The notes beneath the pieces were generated by a model. It searched no databases, was not told where the DNA came from, and saw nothing but the letters and a program-made list of their open reading frames with translations. A DNA stretch of 63,338 nt from positions 1 to 63,338 of the forward strand of contig JH720362.1 of NCBI GenBank assembly GCA_000231825.2, given 5' to 3'. Every line of letters starts with the position of its first letter. The stretch's first letter is position 1. This DNA comes from Tetrahymena elliotti 4EA. Lineage: Eukaryota > Ciliophora > Oligohymenophorea > Hymenostomatida > Tetrahymenidae. The translations under genes were made by a program, and so were the position numbers. This document shows positions 50,270-62,159 of this stretch, piece by piece.

Positions 50270-51010
50270 TACATAAAGGCTAATGTTAAAGCTTTTAGTG
50301 AATCGATATTAGAAATATGCTAAGCCATACCACAATCTTCATCTCCAATTTAATTATCTCTTATGTTATTGAAAGTCATGTTTATTTAAAATCAATGAAA
50401 CTTTATAAAATTTTTAGTTATTTTAATATTACTTCATGTAAAATTCTAAATTTGTAAGCTGAGTACATTTACTTAAGCCTAATCCAATCTGTGATGCTCC
50501 TTCATTCCCAATTTAATTGTTGCTTTTATTTTAGAAAATCACATTAAACTAAATTATTATTAAATTTTTCTCAAAATAATCAATAATAGTTACCCCATGG
50601 CAAATTGTAAATTTGTAAGTTGAGTGCATTTAGTTAAGCCTAATCCAATCTATGATGCTCCTTAATTCCCAATTTAATTGTTCCTTTTATTTTACAAAAT
50701 AACATTAAATAAAAACTATCATTAAATAAATATAATCAATAAAAGTTACTAGATGTAAAATTCTAAATTTGTAAGTTGAGTACATTTAGTTAAGCCTAAT
50801 CCAATTTAAGATGCTCCTTCATTCCCAATTTAATTGTAGCTTTTATTTTACAAAATAACATTAAAGAAAAACTATCATTAAATAAAATATAATCAATAAA
50901 AGCTACTTCATGTAAAATTTTAAATTTGTAAGTTGAGTACATTTACTTAAGCCTAATCCAATTTAAGATGCTCCTTCATTCCCAATTTAATTGTAGCTTT
51001 TATTTTAGAA
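50270..51010 (+). repeat. 156-160-bp tandem repeat, four near-identical units plus one diverged
   Basis: Units sharing TTTGTAAGTTGAGTACATTT, AGTTAAGCCTAATCCAAT, GATGCTCCTTCATTCCCAAT and TTAATTGTAGCTTTTATTTT recur at about 50,456, 50,616, 50,772 and 50,928, with a diverged copy near 50,300. Units three and four are almost identical, implying recent duplication. The order (gagtacattt .. ttaagcctaatcc .. ccaattt) parallels the hairpin-core repeat (gagcatttt .. ctaa .. cctaatcc .. ccaat), so this is probably a shortened subfamily of it. Confidence 0.8.
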
Positions 51011-51797
51011 AATCATATTAAATACAATTAGTGAAATTAAAATAAAGATTTGAGATATTTTTTTATTTGGATTTAAATAAAAATCATTATCAAATAATAA
51101 CAAAAAATAATAAATTAAAGTGGTTATTAATATCAAATATAAAATTAGTAAGCTAAATTCAAAAAGTAAATCTAGAACAAAAAGCTGTAATAAAATTATA
51201 TTTTAATATTAATTAAATAAATAAGGAGCAAAAAAACACTTAAAGTTATTATCATATTTAAAAACATAAAGATTTTCAGTGGTTTCTTATTAAATATAAA
51301 TAAAATAAATAATTTTTTACCTTAACTAAAGGTTCATGCTGGTAAGAGCTTTCAAATTTGATTTAATTAACTTTTGATTGAAAAAAAATTAGTTTTAACA
51401 ATAAATTAGAAGAAAAAATAAGTAATACATCCTTTATTTTGTAAAATGTTTGACTTGCTTTCTCCATTTTTTTAAATCTTTCCTTTCTTTTTTCTTATTT
51501 TGCTTTAGTATTCTTTATTTAATTAAATTAATAATCAAAAATGAATATCTCTGATTTAAAAAAGATTCTGAGGTATTAATGACTGAATTTAATTTATATA
51601 AAATAGGATTATCTATCTTCTTTTAATTCTTATTTATTTATTCATTAACATAATAAAAATAAAAGAATAATGTTTAATATAAAGATACTAAGTAAAATAG
51701 TCTACTTTTTTATTTATACTATTTTCTTAAAGAATAAATATATCTTATTACATTATTAATTTATATTTTATGCAATAAATATAATTTTAATTTATTT
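51011..51797. other. AT-rich spacer
   Basis: No supported feature. Confidence 0.4.
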
Positions 51798-52004
51798 ATG
51801 AATAGCAAATTCATGGAGAGATTAGTAGAAATACTATTAGGGTTATGTGGGTTTTCTTTTCTAGAATAAAATACCACCAAATATATTGTAAGTAAAAAAA
51901 GCTTTTCATCTATTAATTTGCGTATCTTATCAGATAAATATGTATGTATAAACTAGCCTTATCAATTGATAAAGTTTTAAAACTATAATATATATAAATC
52001 ATGA
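51798..52004 (+). CDS. Possible small protein (68 aa)
   Basis: Open without introns from ATG at 51,798 to TGA at 52,002-52,004. It reads MNSKFMERLVEILLGLCGF, FSSINLRILSDKYVCINQ and ends near YNIYKS. Two codons are TAA/TAG. Composition is somewhat better than random frames nearby, but the length is within chance under a TGA-only stop code. No family recognised. Confidence 0.25.
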
Positions 52005-52273
52005 AAGATCTGATAAAGACTAATTAGGCTATAGGGTACTGACTAGGAATAAATGAATATATATCCAGAATATTTATGAATATATTATGAATAATTCTGA
52101 ATAATTTCATAAATATTTGAATATCAAAATTAAATATTCATTTTTTTTAAGTCAAAATAAGTCTAACATTTTTCTGATGTTTTCAAAGTGCCCCAGACAT
52201 CTTATTTTATCATATATTAAGCTAATAAATATTGTAAGGAAAATTAAAAGACAAAAAAAACAAAATAAATTCT

Positions 52274-52380
52274 AATCAATATTTCTTTTGTGGTGAATTG
52301 AAAGCATAAATCAATATTTCTTATGGTGATTTGAAAGCATGGATCAATACTTTTTGTTGTGATTTAAAGCATTAATCAAT
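52274..52380. repeat. Three-copy minisatellite, about 35 bp unit
   Basis: Three consecutive variants of AATCAATATTTCTTTTGTGG followed by TGAATTGAAAGCAT occur from 52,274. The copies differ by a few bases. Confidence 0.75.
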
Positions 52381-53316
52381 CAAACAACTTTTCTTAGTAT
52401 CTTCATAAGTATAAAATTGCTTAAATGGATAAACTATCATTGAAGTAAATGTAAAAATTATGATTTTTTGTTTCACACTTTAATTAAAATTATTTTAAAA
52501 CAAATAAAAGAAGTAATTTTAAAATATTTAACAAATAATTCTACTTTATGCAAAAAGAAAACTTAAATAAAATTTATGATCTACTTTTTGATTTTATACA
52601 GATTTTTTTGTAAAAAATTAAATGCTCGAACCATTAAGATTTTGTATTTATTGATGTAATAAAATAAATACAGTTTTCAAAATAAATTTGTGAGTTTAAT
52701 TAAAAAAATCAGCAGTTTGTTATTTAGAGTATTTAATGGCTGGTTATCAAAATAAATTAATTTGTCTATTAATGATAATACTTGCTTCTTTCACTTTTAC
52801 TAATTAATTGTAATTTTTTTTATTCATTATTGCTTTAAGTTAAACTAAATTACAAGTATCTCAATGTGACTATATTAATCATGATAAATAATAGTAAAAT
52901 AGGTCAATTAATTATAAAAGATCTATTTAGCATAATTATTATTTCATAAAATAAGAAAAAATACCTATAAATATAACTAATTGCCCTCTGAAAACTTTAA
53001 AATTCACCTATAATTAAGATCTTAATATTTTATTTAGCACACACTTTATTATCTTTTATTTTCTTTTTTTTCTTATTTTTTTTTAACAAATACATGCAAT
53101 TATAAATTAGAAATTCAAGTCATGAAAAAGTTAAAACAATCAATTCATATATTTCAGCTAAAAGGAAAATAAAGGCTAATATTTTGAAAAAAATTATAGA
53201 TAAGATATTTTACTTTTTGATTATTTGAATAATTAACAAAATACAAAAAAAACTTATTTTGTTGATAAATATGTTATGATAGTTAAAGCGAAGAAACTTA
53301 ATAAATTAGAAAATGC
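52381..53316. other. AT-rich spacer
   Basis: No gene, RNA or repeat supported. A hydrophobic open stretch on the minus strand near 53.15-53.30 kb could be a further exon of the next gene, but no splice is convincing. Confidence 0.4.
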
Positions 53317-53592
53317 TCATTTAGTTATCACTTTTAAAAATAAAAATTTAGCCATTATCAGTTGATTAAAACAAAAATTAAAATGCACTTGTTCTTCAAT
53401 GTTTTCTTCTTAATATTCTTATTAGAGCTCAGCATTATCATTATTAATAAATAGAATTTTATTTGCTCTAAACCATATGTTATGATCCTCCTTAAACTCC
53501 TTTTTTGAATATTTATGAAGAATTTTTGGTGTTTGAGAGAAAATAGTATTAATATCTTTCTCATATTCGAAGCCAAAATCATATTTAGCCAT
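53317..53592 (-). CDS. Possible small protein (91 aa)
   Basis: Minus-strand frame from ATG at 53,592 to TGA at 53,317. It reads MAKYDFGFEYEKDINTIFSQ, then KYSKKEFKEDHNIWFRANKI and NFCFNQLIMAKFLFLK. Codon choice (gct, ggc, ttc, cca, gag) and balanced acidic/aromatic composition look coding, unlike overlapping frames. Not recognised. It may be one exon of a longer gene, since the sequence after LFLK could also be a GT donor (gtgata). Confidence 0.4.
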
Positions 53593-54662
53593 CCTATTTT
53601 TGACTTATTTTTTGAGTTCAAACTTTTCATTTGAGTAGAATTTTAAAAATACATTTATCTATTTAGGAATTAATATTTTAAATATTTTATTCTTATTGTG
53701 AATTCTGATTTATCTCAAACTATTATTCAAATTTGTGCTTATTAATAAGCTAAATATGGAATTTAATCATATTTAATGAGTAAAAGTAAAAATAGCATGA
53801 GTTGAGTATTTTTTTGAAAAAGAATAATATGTAAATTCCTTTTTTGATTCATATATTGAGAAAGTATTCCATATGTATATTTAGATAAATGAACAATCTA
53901 TTGAATAATTTATTATTTGTTTAAGTTGTTTCCAAAATATAAATTTATTGGTTTGAAAAAGTAACATAATTAATATTATTTATTATTCTTCATTTTTTGG
54001 TAATAAGAATTGTTAAATGGTTCTACTTTGTACTAAAGTTACTTATTGGATTATTCTTTAAATGAATTAAAACCAATAAAATTGAAATTATCCTGAATTT
54101 GTTTTCATATAGCTAGGAGAAGTTAATTCGTTTTTATAAAGAATTAGATTGAAAAAATACTTTGGTAAAAAATTTTGTGAAAAGAAGAAGTTTGAAGATT
54201 CACTTGTAAGCAAAACTGTTTGGTCATAATTCTTTTTTTATTTTTATTATATTTGCATATAAAATTGATTTTATTGGGGTAAAAATTTATTTTTTTTGTA
54301 ATGTTTTCAAAATATAGGTAGCTTAAATATGATATAAAAATTAATTTTCATTCATTGTCCAAATCCAGACTACCCCCAAAAAAACAATTTAAATAAAAAA
54401 TTTTGGTTAACCTCTTTTTATTCTAGCAGTCGACTCTAAAAGCTTAAACTGATTTTCAAAAAAAAAAACTATTTGAAATTATTTACAAAATATGTATCAA
54501 TTCTCCATTAAAAATTAAATATTTTGATCGATTATTTGTTTTTTATTACTCAACTAATTATTTCTCTTTACCAACCAGAAAGAAAGAAAGTAATTAATTT
54601 AATTTTTAAAAATTGTAAAAAAGTATTAAATTAAACAATATTATTGATTCTATAAAAATTCT
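53593..54662. other. AT-rich spacer
   Basis: Several open frames are present on the minus strand but overlap one another in different frames with AT-driven composition. No feature supported; the last part must hold the promoter of copy C. Confidence 0.4.
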
Positions 54663-56639
54663 ATGGATTAAATTTCTACAAATAACATCCAAACCCTCAA
54701 AAGCTGTATTTTTCATCCAAAGAATAAAATTGCTTTTGTTTAGGTCAATGATCTTTCAACCTAGCCTAACTCTAACATTTTCTAATGTGTAGACTGCTTT
54801 GAATAGGATTTAAAGTTTAGAGGAGCTAATCACATGATTATCTCCAAAATTATTGAAACAGAAGATTCAGACTTCCATCATAAATGGCCACCACTAAATG
54901 ACTAAGAGATCATTCAAAAGATTTATTAAAAGGCCTAGACTCTTAATTCTGGTGATACTATTCTTCATTAAATTAACTCTTACTTTACATAGTTAAAAGA
55001 TGAAATCTTTAAAAAAATAGATATTGCCTAGAAAAAAGCAATCTATTAAGCAGAACAAATGCCTTTTGGTAGAGAATAAATTTTGAGAAAGTATGAAGAA
55101 ATTTCTTAAATCAAAACATTCAGAGAGTTGCTCATTTAAGATCAAAATACCTCTTTTGAGTTGTATTAATAATCTTGTAAAGAATTTATTTAATCGATCT
55201 AATTACAAAAAGAGAGAAATAGTTAATTGTTCAAAGATTTATTAGATTAATGTGATAAAATATAAGATCTAGTAAATTTCGACAAATTAAATGAAAGTAA
55301 AAATATTATTTTAGATTTTTTGGATAGTCTTTCTGTCTTTGATGATAAAATAGATGGTTAAGCAAACCCAAGTGATCAATTAAATAGAAATAATTCTAAA
55401 CATTAAGATAATGATAAGATATAAAAGCTAATGGAATTAATATCTAATAAATCTAATTATTGTAGTGAGTAGTTTTTGAAAGAAATGAGATAGCAATTAT
55501 AAAAATTAAGTGTTTTCTTTGATAAATCTTCCTTTGATGAAATTAATCAAGAAAATAAAAAACCTATCAGATTTTCAGATTTAAACAATGAAAAGTTAGA
55601 GAGTGTAAATAAGTATGTTGAGCATTTAATTAAAATTGAGAATAACCCTGAATACCTATAATAAGTAAAAGATTCTGATCTATTAAAAAGATTGGAAAGT
55701 ATTTTGGAGAGCAAACTAAATTTCACAACAGAAAACTTTAAAGAAAGTTTCAAGGAGTACTTAATTGAAACATAATGTTTCTAAAGTTCGCTTAATGCTA
55801 ACCTAATTCATTCAGATGACTAAAGTTTTGACATTGTAAGGAATTTAGAAACAAGCAATGTAAAAGAATTAGTTAAAATAATTTAAAAAAAGTAAGAATT
55901 CTAGAGTTAGCAATAAATCTTTACAAATAGCAATACCTTTAATGTTTAATAGCTTATTCTAACTAAATTCTTTTATAATGTAAATGAATTAGAAAACATA
56001 TTAAAACAATTTCCTATTTTTGATGTATTAGAGATTCCAAAACAAAGAAATATCTTGAATTAAATTTAACTATTTAAAGGTAATTTGAATGAAGGTAACT
56101 AACGTATACAAATTATAAAAAATAAGAATAACTAATTTGAAATTTCTCTTAATGAAAATAATTATTAAGGAATATTTAAAAAATTTGGGAGTAATTGTGT
56201 TTCTTAAATATTAGAAAGAGATAAAAAATATATATTTAGAATTGAATTCAATAAGGAAAATACTAATTTTTTAAGAATAGGATTAATGAAAAATAAAAAT
56301 GTTAACACAGATTATGGAGCTAATGATTAAATGAGCATAAGATTTAATTTAGAAAATAATAAGATGAAATATCTTTCAAGTGACAGTAATGGTATTTGTA
56401 AATTTCTAAAAGGAACTCAAGATTTATTACTTGAAGAAAACACTAGCTTAGAAATGAGGGTTTGTATGTAAGAGTATAAACTTGAAGTTTTAGATTATCC
56501 AAATTATAACATACAGGTAGAATTAAAAGATGAATAGAAAAATGAACTGATTTCAAATGACCTCTGTTTATATTTTAATATTCAATCTGATGCCCCCACA
56601 TATATTTTAAAAGAAGCCTATATAGTTGATAACTTTTGA
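54663..56639 (+). CDS. Zinc-cluster/coiled-coil family, copy C (intact)
   Basis: Single uninterrupted frame of 658 residues, ATG to TGA. Residues 1-75 carry CIFHPKNKIAF, CVDCFEQDLKF and NHMIISKIIE: C-x2-H, C-x2-C and a following His at spacing compatible with a zinc-binding B-box-like fold. Residues about 80-300 are helical (SYFTQLKDEIFKKIDIAQKK; KYEEISQIKTFRELLI). Residues about 460-655 form the conserved C-terminal domain (FKGNLNEGNQRIQIIKN; NCVSQILERDKKYIF; FLRIGLMKNKN; LEVLDYPNYNIQVEL; YILKEAYIVDNF). Order and sizes recall TRIM proteins, where a SPRY domain ends the chain; whether this end domain is SPRY-like is a guess from the RIGLM strand. No introns, unlike the other genes of the window, which hints at spread by duplication or retroposition. 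Function unknown. Confidence 0.88.
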
Positions 56640-57267
56640 AGATTAAATAAAGATAATTCCTTTTTTTATATCATGAAAATCAAAAAATATTTATATTGAT
56701 TAAATAAAACCTCCAATAATATATAAATTTGAATATTAAATAATTATTTGACATAAAATAATATCTTTTGAAATATATTTAAATGTATGAATTAGACAGT
56801 AATTAATATTATTTTTCATTTATTATTTTAAAATAAAAAATAAATAAATATATTGCCATCTTAAGAATATTTTTTTGGTAGTTAAGCAAACAAAACTTTT
56901 TATTGAAAATTTTTAGTCTCAACCTAACTCAATTTTTTTTGTTTTTGCAGTGATTATTGATATGGAGGATGTATGGGTGTGTTGTTGTGGAAAATTCGAA
57001 CTTAAAAATTCATTTACATATTTATAGATATAATTTCTATTTATTCCCTTATTTTATATTAAATAGAATGAGCAATAAACAAGCTAAAACAATAAAAGTT
57101 TTTTTGTTAATATTCACCATTAATATCTAAAATCTTTTTTTCTTGTTTAACCACTATTTGTAAAAAATTGATATCATGAATAATTAATTTATCAATTTAA
57201 TAATCAAAATTTATAAATAGACTAAAACAATATCAAAGATAAGTAAATATAGAATCTAAAAAATAAA
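56640..57267. other. Spacer between copies C and D
   Basis: AT-rich; a slightly G-rich patch ggaggatgtatgggtgtgtt lies near 56,963. No gene seen. Confidence 0.4.
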
Positions 57268-59238
57268 ATGGACTAAATCAATTTAAATAGCATCCAAACT
57301 CTCAAAAGTTGCATTTTTCATCCAAATAACAAAATAGCCTTTGTGTAAGTCAATGATCTCTCAAGCTAGCCTAATGATAGCATTTTTTAGTGTGTTGATT
57401 GCTTTGAATAAGATTTAAAATTTAGAGGCGCTAATCACATGCTCATTTAGAAAATCATTCAGTAGAAAGATTCTGATTTTCTTCCTAAATGGCCACCTCT
57501 AAATGACCAAGAACTCATTCAAAAAATTCATTTGAAGGTTAAGACTCTCAATTCAAGTGAAGCCATTCTCAATTAGATCAACACTTACTTCACCCAGCTA
57601 AAAGATGAAGTTATTAAAAAAATAGATTTTGCTTAAAAAAAAGCGATCAACTAAGCAGAACAAATGCCAATTGGTAAAGAATAAATTCTAAAGAAGTATC
57701 ATGAAATTTCTTAAATTTAAAAATTAAGAGAGTTGCTCTTATAAGATTAAATAACATCTTTTGATTTGTATCAATAATCTTGTAAAGAATTCATTTGCTA
57801 GGTTTAATTGTAAAAAGATAAAAATACAAAGTTGTTCTAAGATTTGCTAGATCAATGTGAAAAAACAAAGGATCTCATTAATTTCGATAGACTTAATCAA
57901 AGCAAATAAACTATTTTAGAGTTTTTAGATGGGTTAAGTATTTTTGATGATAAAATTGAAGGATAAGTAAGCTCGAACGCTCAACAGAACTAAATAAATT
58001 AGCTCTTGTAAAATAATAATAAAGTGGAAAAGCTAATGTAATTAATATCTAATAAATCAAATTACTGTGGAGAAGAGTTTTTAAATCAAATAAGATAATA
58101 ATTGTAAAAGCTAAGCATGTTCTTTGATAAAATTACATTTGAGAAAGTTCACTTAGAAAATAAAAAGGCTATTAGATTTTCAGAATTAAGCTATGAAAAG
58201 ATTGATAGAGCAAATGAATATGTAGAACATTAAATAAAAATTTAAACAGATCCTGAATACCTTTAATCGGTGAAGAGCTCGCATTAAATTACTAAGTTAC
58301 AAAACATTTTTGCCAATAAATTTAATTTTATATCAGATAATTATAGAGATAGCTTTATTGAGTACTTAATAGAAACATAAAGCTTCTAAAATTAGCTTAA
58401 TCATGGCTAAATGCATTCTGATGAGCAAAGCTTCATGATTTTAAAAAGTTTAGATAGTAACTATGTTAAAGAACTAGTTTAGTTAGTGTAATAATACCAA
58501 AAATTCTCTGAATAATAATAAAATTTTTCTAATAGTTAAAGTTACTAGGTAAAGCAGTTGATAGTTGATAAAATTCTTTACAATTAAAATGAAGTTGAAA
58601 ACAAACTTAAATCATTTCCAATTTTTGATTTGTTAAAGCTTCCAAAAGAGCAAAATATTTTGAAAGATATTTAGTTATTTAAAGGTAATTATGGTGAAGG
58701 AGACCAGAGATTACAAATAACTAAAAATGTGAATAACTAATTTGAAGTTTGCATCAATGATAATAATTATTAAGGATAACTTAAAAACTGCAGTACAAAT
58801 TGTGTTTCATAGATATTGGAAAGAAATAAAAAGTATATATTTAGAATTTAATTTAGAAGTGAAAATGCAAAAATTTTTATGGTAGGATTAATGCAGAATA
58901 AAAATAAAGATACAAGCTTTGGATTTAACGATAAAATGAGTGCTCGATTTTATTTAGAAAACAATAAGATAAAATACAGAGCTGGAAATGGAATCGATAA
59001 ATTTATAAAAGGGAATAGTGAGATATAACTAGAAGAAAATAGTACTTTTGAATTAAGAGTTTGTCTTTCAGAAAAAATACTTGAAGTTTTAGATTACCCT
59101 AATCATTCCATAAAATTAGAATTACAAGAAGAATTAAAAAATAATCTACTTTAAGATGATCTATGTTTATATTTAAATATACTTTATGATAAGTAAAACT
59201 GTATCTTAAAAGAAGCATTAATAGTAGATAGCTATTGA
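57268..59238 (+). CDS. Zinc-cluster/coiled-coil family, copy D (intact)
   Basis: Uninterrupted 656-residue frame, ATG to TGA, in tandem with copy C after a 630-bp spacer. The N-terminal cluster CIFHPNNKIAF, CVDCFEQDLKF, NHMLIQKIIQ is conserved in every Cys and His. The middle diverges from C mostly by substitution (TYFTQLKDEVIKKIDFAQ). The C-terminal domain keeps NCVSQILERNKKYIF, VGLMQNKNK, LEVLDYPNHSIKLEL and CILKEALIVDSY. The last residues differ most. Conservation of frame and of the Cys/His set against general divergence suggests a functional paralogue. No introns. Confidence 0.88.
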
Positions 59239-59499
59239 AGATTAGGAGGATAAATTGCTATTTTAAATAAATCAAGTTCAAATAAAAAATGTGTTTTATT
59301 TTTTGTTTTTTATTTTTAGTTCTAAAAAATTTAAAGTTTTAAAATAAAAAATATTTAATTTTTAAGAAAATAATTTATCAATCAAATTTTTAATAATTCT
59401 TTAATTTTTATTAATTCCTTATTTAATTCAAATTTTTTAATATCTCATTCTTTCAAATATTTCTTTACTCAGTATTTATTTGATTATTTTAAAAAGTGA

Positions 59500-60740
59500 A
59501 AACAATATTGGTAAAATGGGAGCATAAAAGTTAATATCAGAGTTAAATGCTCTAATTTTTAAGCTTTGACTCTTAACCTCTAGTAAAAATGATCTTACAA
59601 TTAATATGATTGACTCACTGACTGGCTAATTTGGGTTGTTTTACTTAATATTTACTTGGCTCATTCATGAATTATTCTTTATTTATTCTTTCCATATTTA
59701 ATTCAAAAATTTTAATGTCTTTCTCATTGCTTTAAATATTTCTTTATTCAGTATTTATTTTTATATTTTTTAAAAGCTACAAAAACATATGGTGAAATTG
59801 GTGTATAAAAATTAGGTTCTGAGTTAGAAAAATGCTCTAATCTTTAAACTTTGAGTCTTAACCTCTAGTAAAAATAGTGTTTCAATATATTATGCTTGAA
59901 AAAAAAGATTTTTATTAGAGTGTCTGATATTTTAATTTGGGTTCATTTTCTTGATATTTACTTGGCTTATTCATTCATTAATTTTTATTTGCTGTCTTCA
60001 TATTTAATTCAAATTTTAATGTCTTTCTCATTGCTTTAAATATTTCTTTATTCAGTATTTATTTTTATATTTTTTAAAAGCTACAAAAACATATGGTGAA
60101 ATTGGTGTATAAAAATTAGGTTCTGAGTTAGAAAAATGCTCTAATCTTTAAACTTTGAGTCTTAACCTTGAGTAAAAATAGTTTTTACTATTAATTAATG
60201 CTGTATTTTGGTATGAATAAAAAATTTTTAATTTTTGACTTGTTAATTTTGGCTGATTTACTTGATTTTATTTAGCTCACTCATTCATTTTTATTAGTTT
60301 TTTTCTATATTAAATTCAAAAAATTATATGTTTTTCCCATATTTACTTTTATCATTTTTTAAAAGCTTGAATTACATTGGAGAAATTGGAGTATAAAAAT
60401 TAGGATCTGAGTTAGCAAAATGCTAAAATCTTTAAACCTTGAGCCTTGACTTAAGGTAAAGATAGCTTTTCAATGATAATTAACTATGATTTCGAAATCA
60501 ATAAAAAACTTTAATTTATGAGTGATTGATCTGACAGACTTATTTGATTGGTTTACTTGATATTATTTTAGCTTACTCACTCATTATAATTTGTTGTTTC
60601 CATATTAAATTCTAATTTTTATGTTTTTCTCATTTTTTTAAATATTTATTTTTTAATTTTAAAAAAATCAGAATGGTGTTGATGTAATGAGATTAAGATC
60701 AAATTTTAAATTTAAAAAGCAAAAAGATTAGTCACTATAA
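59500..60740 (-). repeat. Hairpin-core repeat cluster, inverted
   Basis: Copies of the 28-31 kb repeat in the opposite orientation: cores near 59,548, 59,833, 60,136, 60,419 and a diverged one near 60,700. Each shows GGATCTGAGTTAGCAAAATG-like, CTCTAATC and TTTGAGTCTTAACCT-like blocks, then AGTAAAAATAG. Copies at 59.83 and 60.14 kb are nearly identical over some 200 bp, so local duplication is recent. Spacing 281-303 bp. Confidence 0.85.
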
Positions 60741-61079
60741 TAGAAATGAATACTTTTAATTGAATGATATTACTTCTTCTTAAATGATCTAATGATTATC
60801 ATGCATTAGATAATTAAATAAAATTATTATTGTTTGAAGAATTATAAATAATCAAAACTAAATTATAAAGCTAAAAATAAATAAACAATTTTGTTTAAAT
60901 ATTAAAATATTTTTAAATATCTTTATCAGATTACTTTTATCAACTTCTGAAATTTTTAATTATTTTTATTTAATTTAATCCATATTATGAGAGAGCCCAC
61001 ACTTTATAAATACAACATGCTTATACAAATTCTGTTATTTTATTTAAATTCTTCAGTTATAATTACCCTAAGATAACCT

Positions 61080-61450
61080 ACTTTTTTTAAGAATGTACAA
61101 TGTTAACTGTGCTGGTTTTAGATAATGCTAGAATTCAAAACGTCCTCTTACTAAGAGAAGTGATTTTGTAGCACTTGCTCACCTTTTTCTCTCTCTCTTC
61201 AGCCCTCAGCTAAATTTATTGAAAAGCTCTTGTTCTTACTAAAAAGCAGGGTTAGCAAGAGAAGAATTAGCGAGCTCCATTCTTTTATCAATTTCATAAA
61301 ACTGCCTTCCTAATCCATTTTGCCCTCTTGTGAAAGACGAGTGAAGTATACCTACCTACCTCTTTCTAACTTGCACCTGCCCAGAACAAAAATCCCTTTT
61401 TAGAAAAACCACTTATGCCAGGTTTCAAGGCCACTTTAAAATATTGATGA
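61080..61450. other. GC-richer island
   Basis: About 370 bp with visibly more C and G than anything nearby (for example cttgcacctgcccagaac, ttcaaggccactttaaaat). Long frames exist on both strands, on the plus strand from ATG at about 61,092 (SKRPLTKRSDFVALAHLF) and on the minus strand (VALKPGISGFSKKGFLFWAG), but they overlap and neither is recognised. It may be foreign DNA, a transposon interior or an RNA gene. Confidence 0.4.
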
Positions 61451-61602
61451 TCTAAAAATACCTCATTCAATCCTCAAAAAATTAAAAAATATACCTCCCT
61501 TATGTACCGTCAAGCATGCAAAAATCCTAAAAAACTTTTGAGCCCATACACTAAACTAAGTACATATTATATTTATATATTTTGTTGTTGTAGTTATTGT
61601 TT

Positions 61603-61835
61603 TCAGTCTCTTAAACAGGATTTTTTGAATTAAAGAAATTATCTAGCTAACTTTACAAATCCTTTTTATCTGTGACAATTTTTTCTCTTAAAAAGTGATC
61701 TAAAAATCTGAAGAGATGATAGCCAGAGGTATAAATCTGGAGAATATATCAGGTGTGGTAAAACATGCCACCAATGTCAGATTGAAGTTAAAGTTTATTT
61801 TACCACATATGTTTCTGCATTATCATGCAAAAGTA
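61603..61835 (-). pseudogene. Mariner-type transposase fragment
   Basis: Minus-strand reading gives HDNAETYVVKQTLTSI, a TGA, then HWWHVLPHLIYSPDLYLW and LQIFRSLFKRKNC, ending FVKLARQFLQFKKSC. This follows the mariner pattern HDNARPH .. HPPYSPDLAPSDYHLF .. F in order and spacing, with the second catalytic Asp of the D,D34D triad in HDNA. The typical DYHLF is degraded and there is an internal TGA, so the element is dead. Only the catalytic C-terminal part remains. Confidence 0.75.
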
Positions 61836-62159
61836 TACAACTATTGAAGTTTTAAATAGTGATAATCAGATTAATTAAATTTGTTTCCCACTTTACAAAA
61901 TTAAATTAAAAAAAGTTAATCTAAGTTTTCTTATTTTTTATTTGTTAAATTAATATTTAAAAAAATTTAAAAAAAAATAAATGCTAATATAAAATATTAA
62001 ATATTTTACAGATCTCAGTGAAGTACTTGGATTTCTATTGATATATAAATATATTTTAATTTTTATCTAATTAAAGTTACTAAGCTCTAATTTAACTTCT
62101 TATTTAAATCTTCATATCCACCTAAGGTAAAATAATGAATTTTTCTTTAAAACATTCAA

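Noticed and set aside
61092..61360. Resemblance of PLTKRSDFVALA to bacterial RNase P protein
   Set aside because: Similarity ends after about ten residues and the opposite strand is equally open; too short to support transfer.
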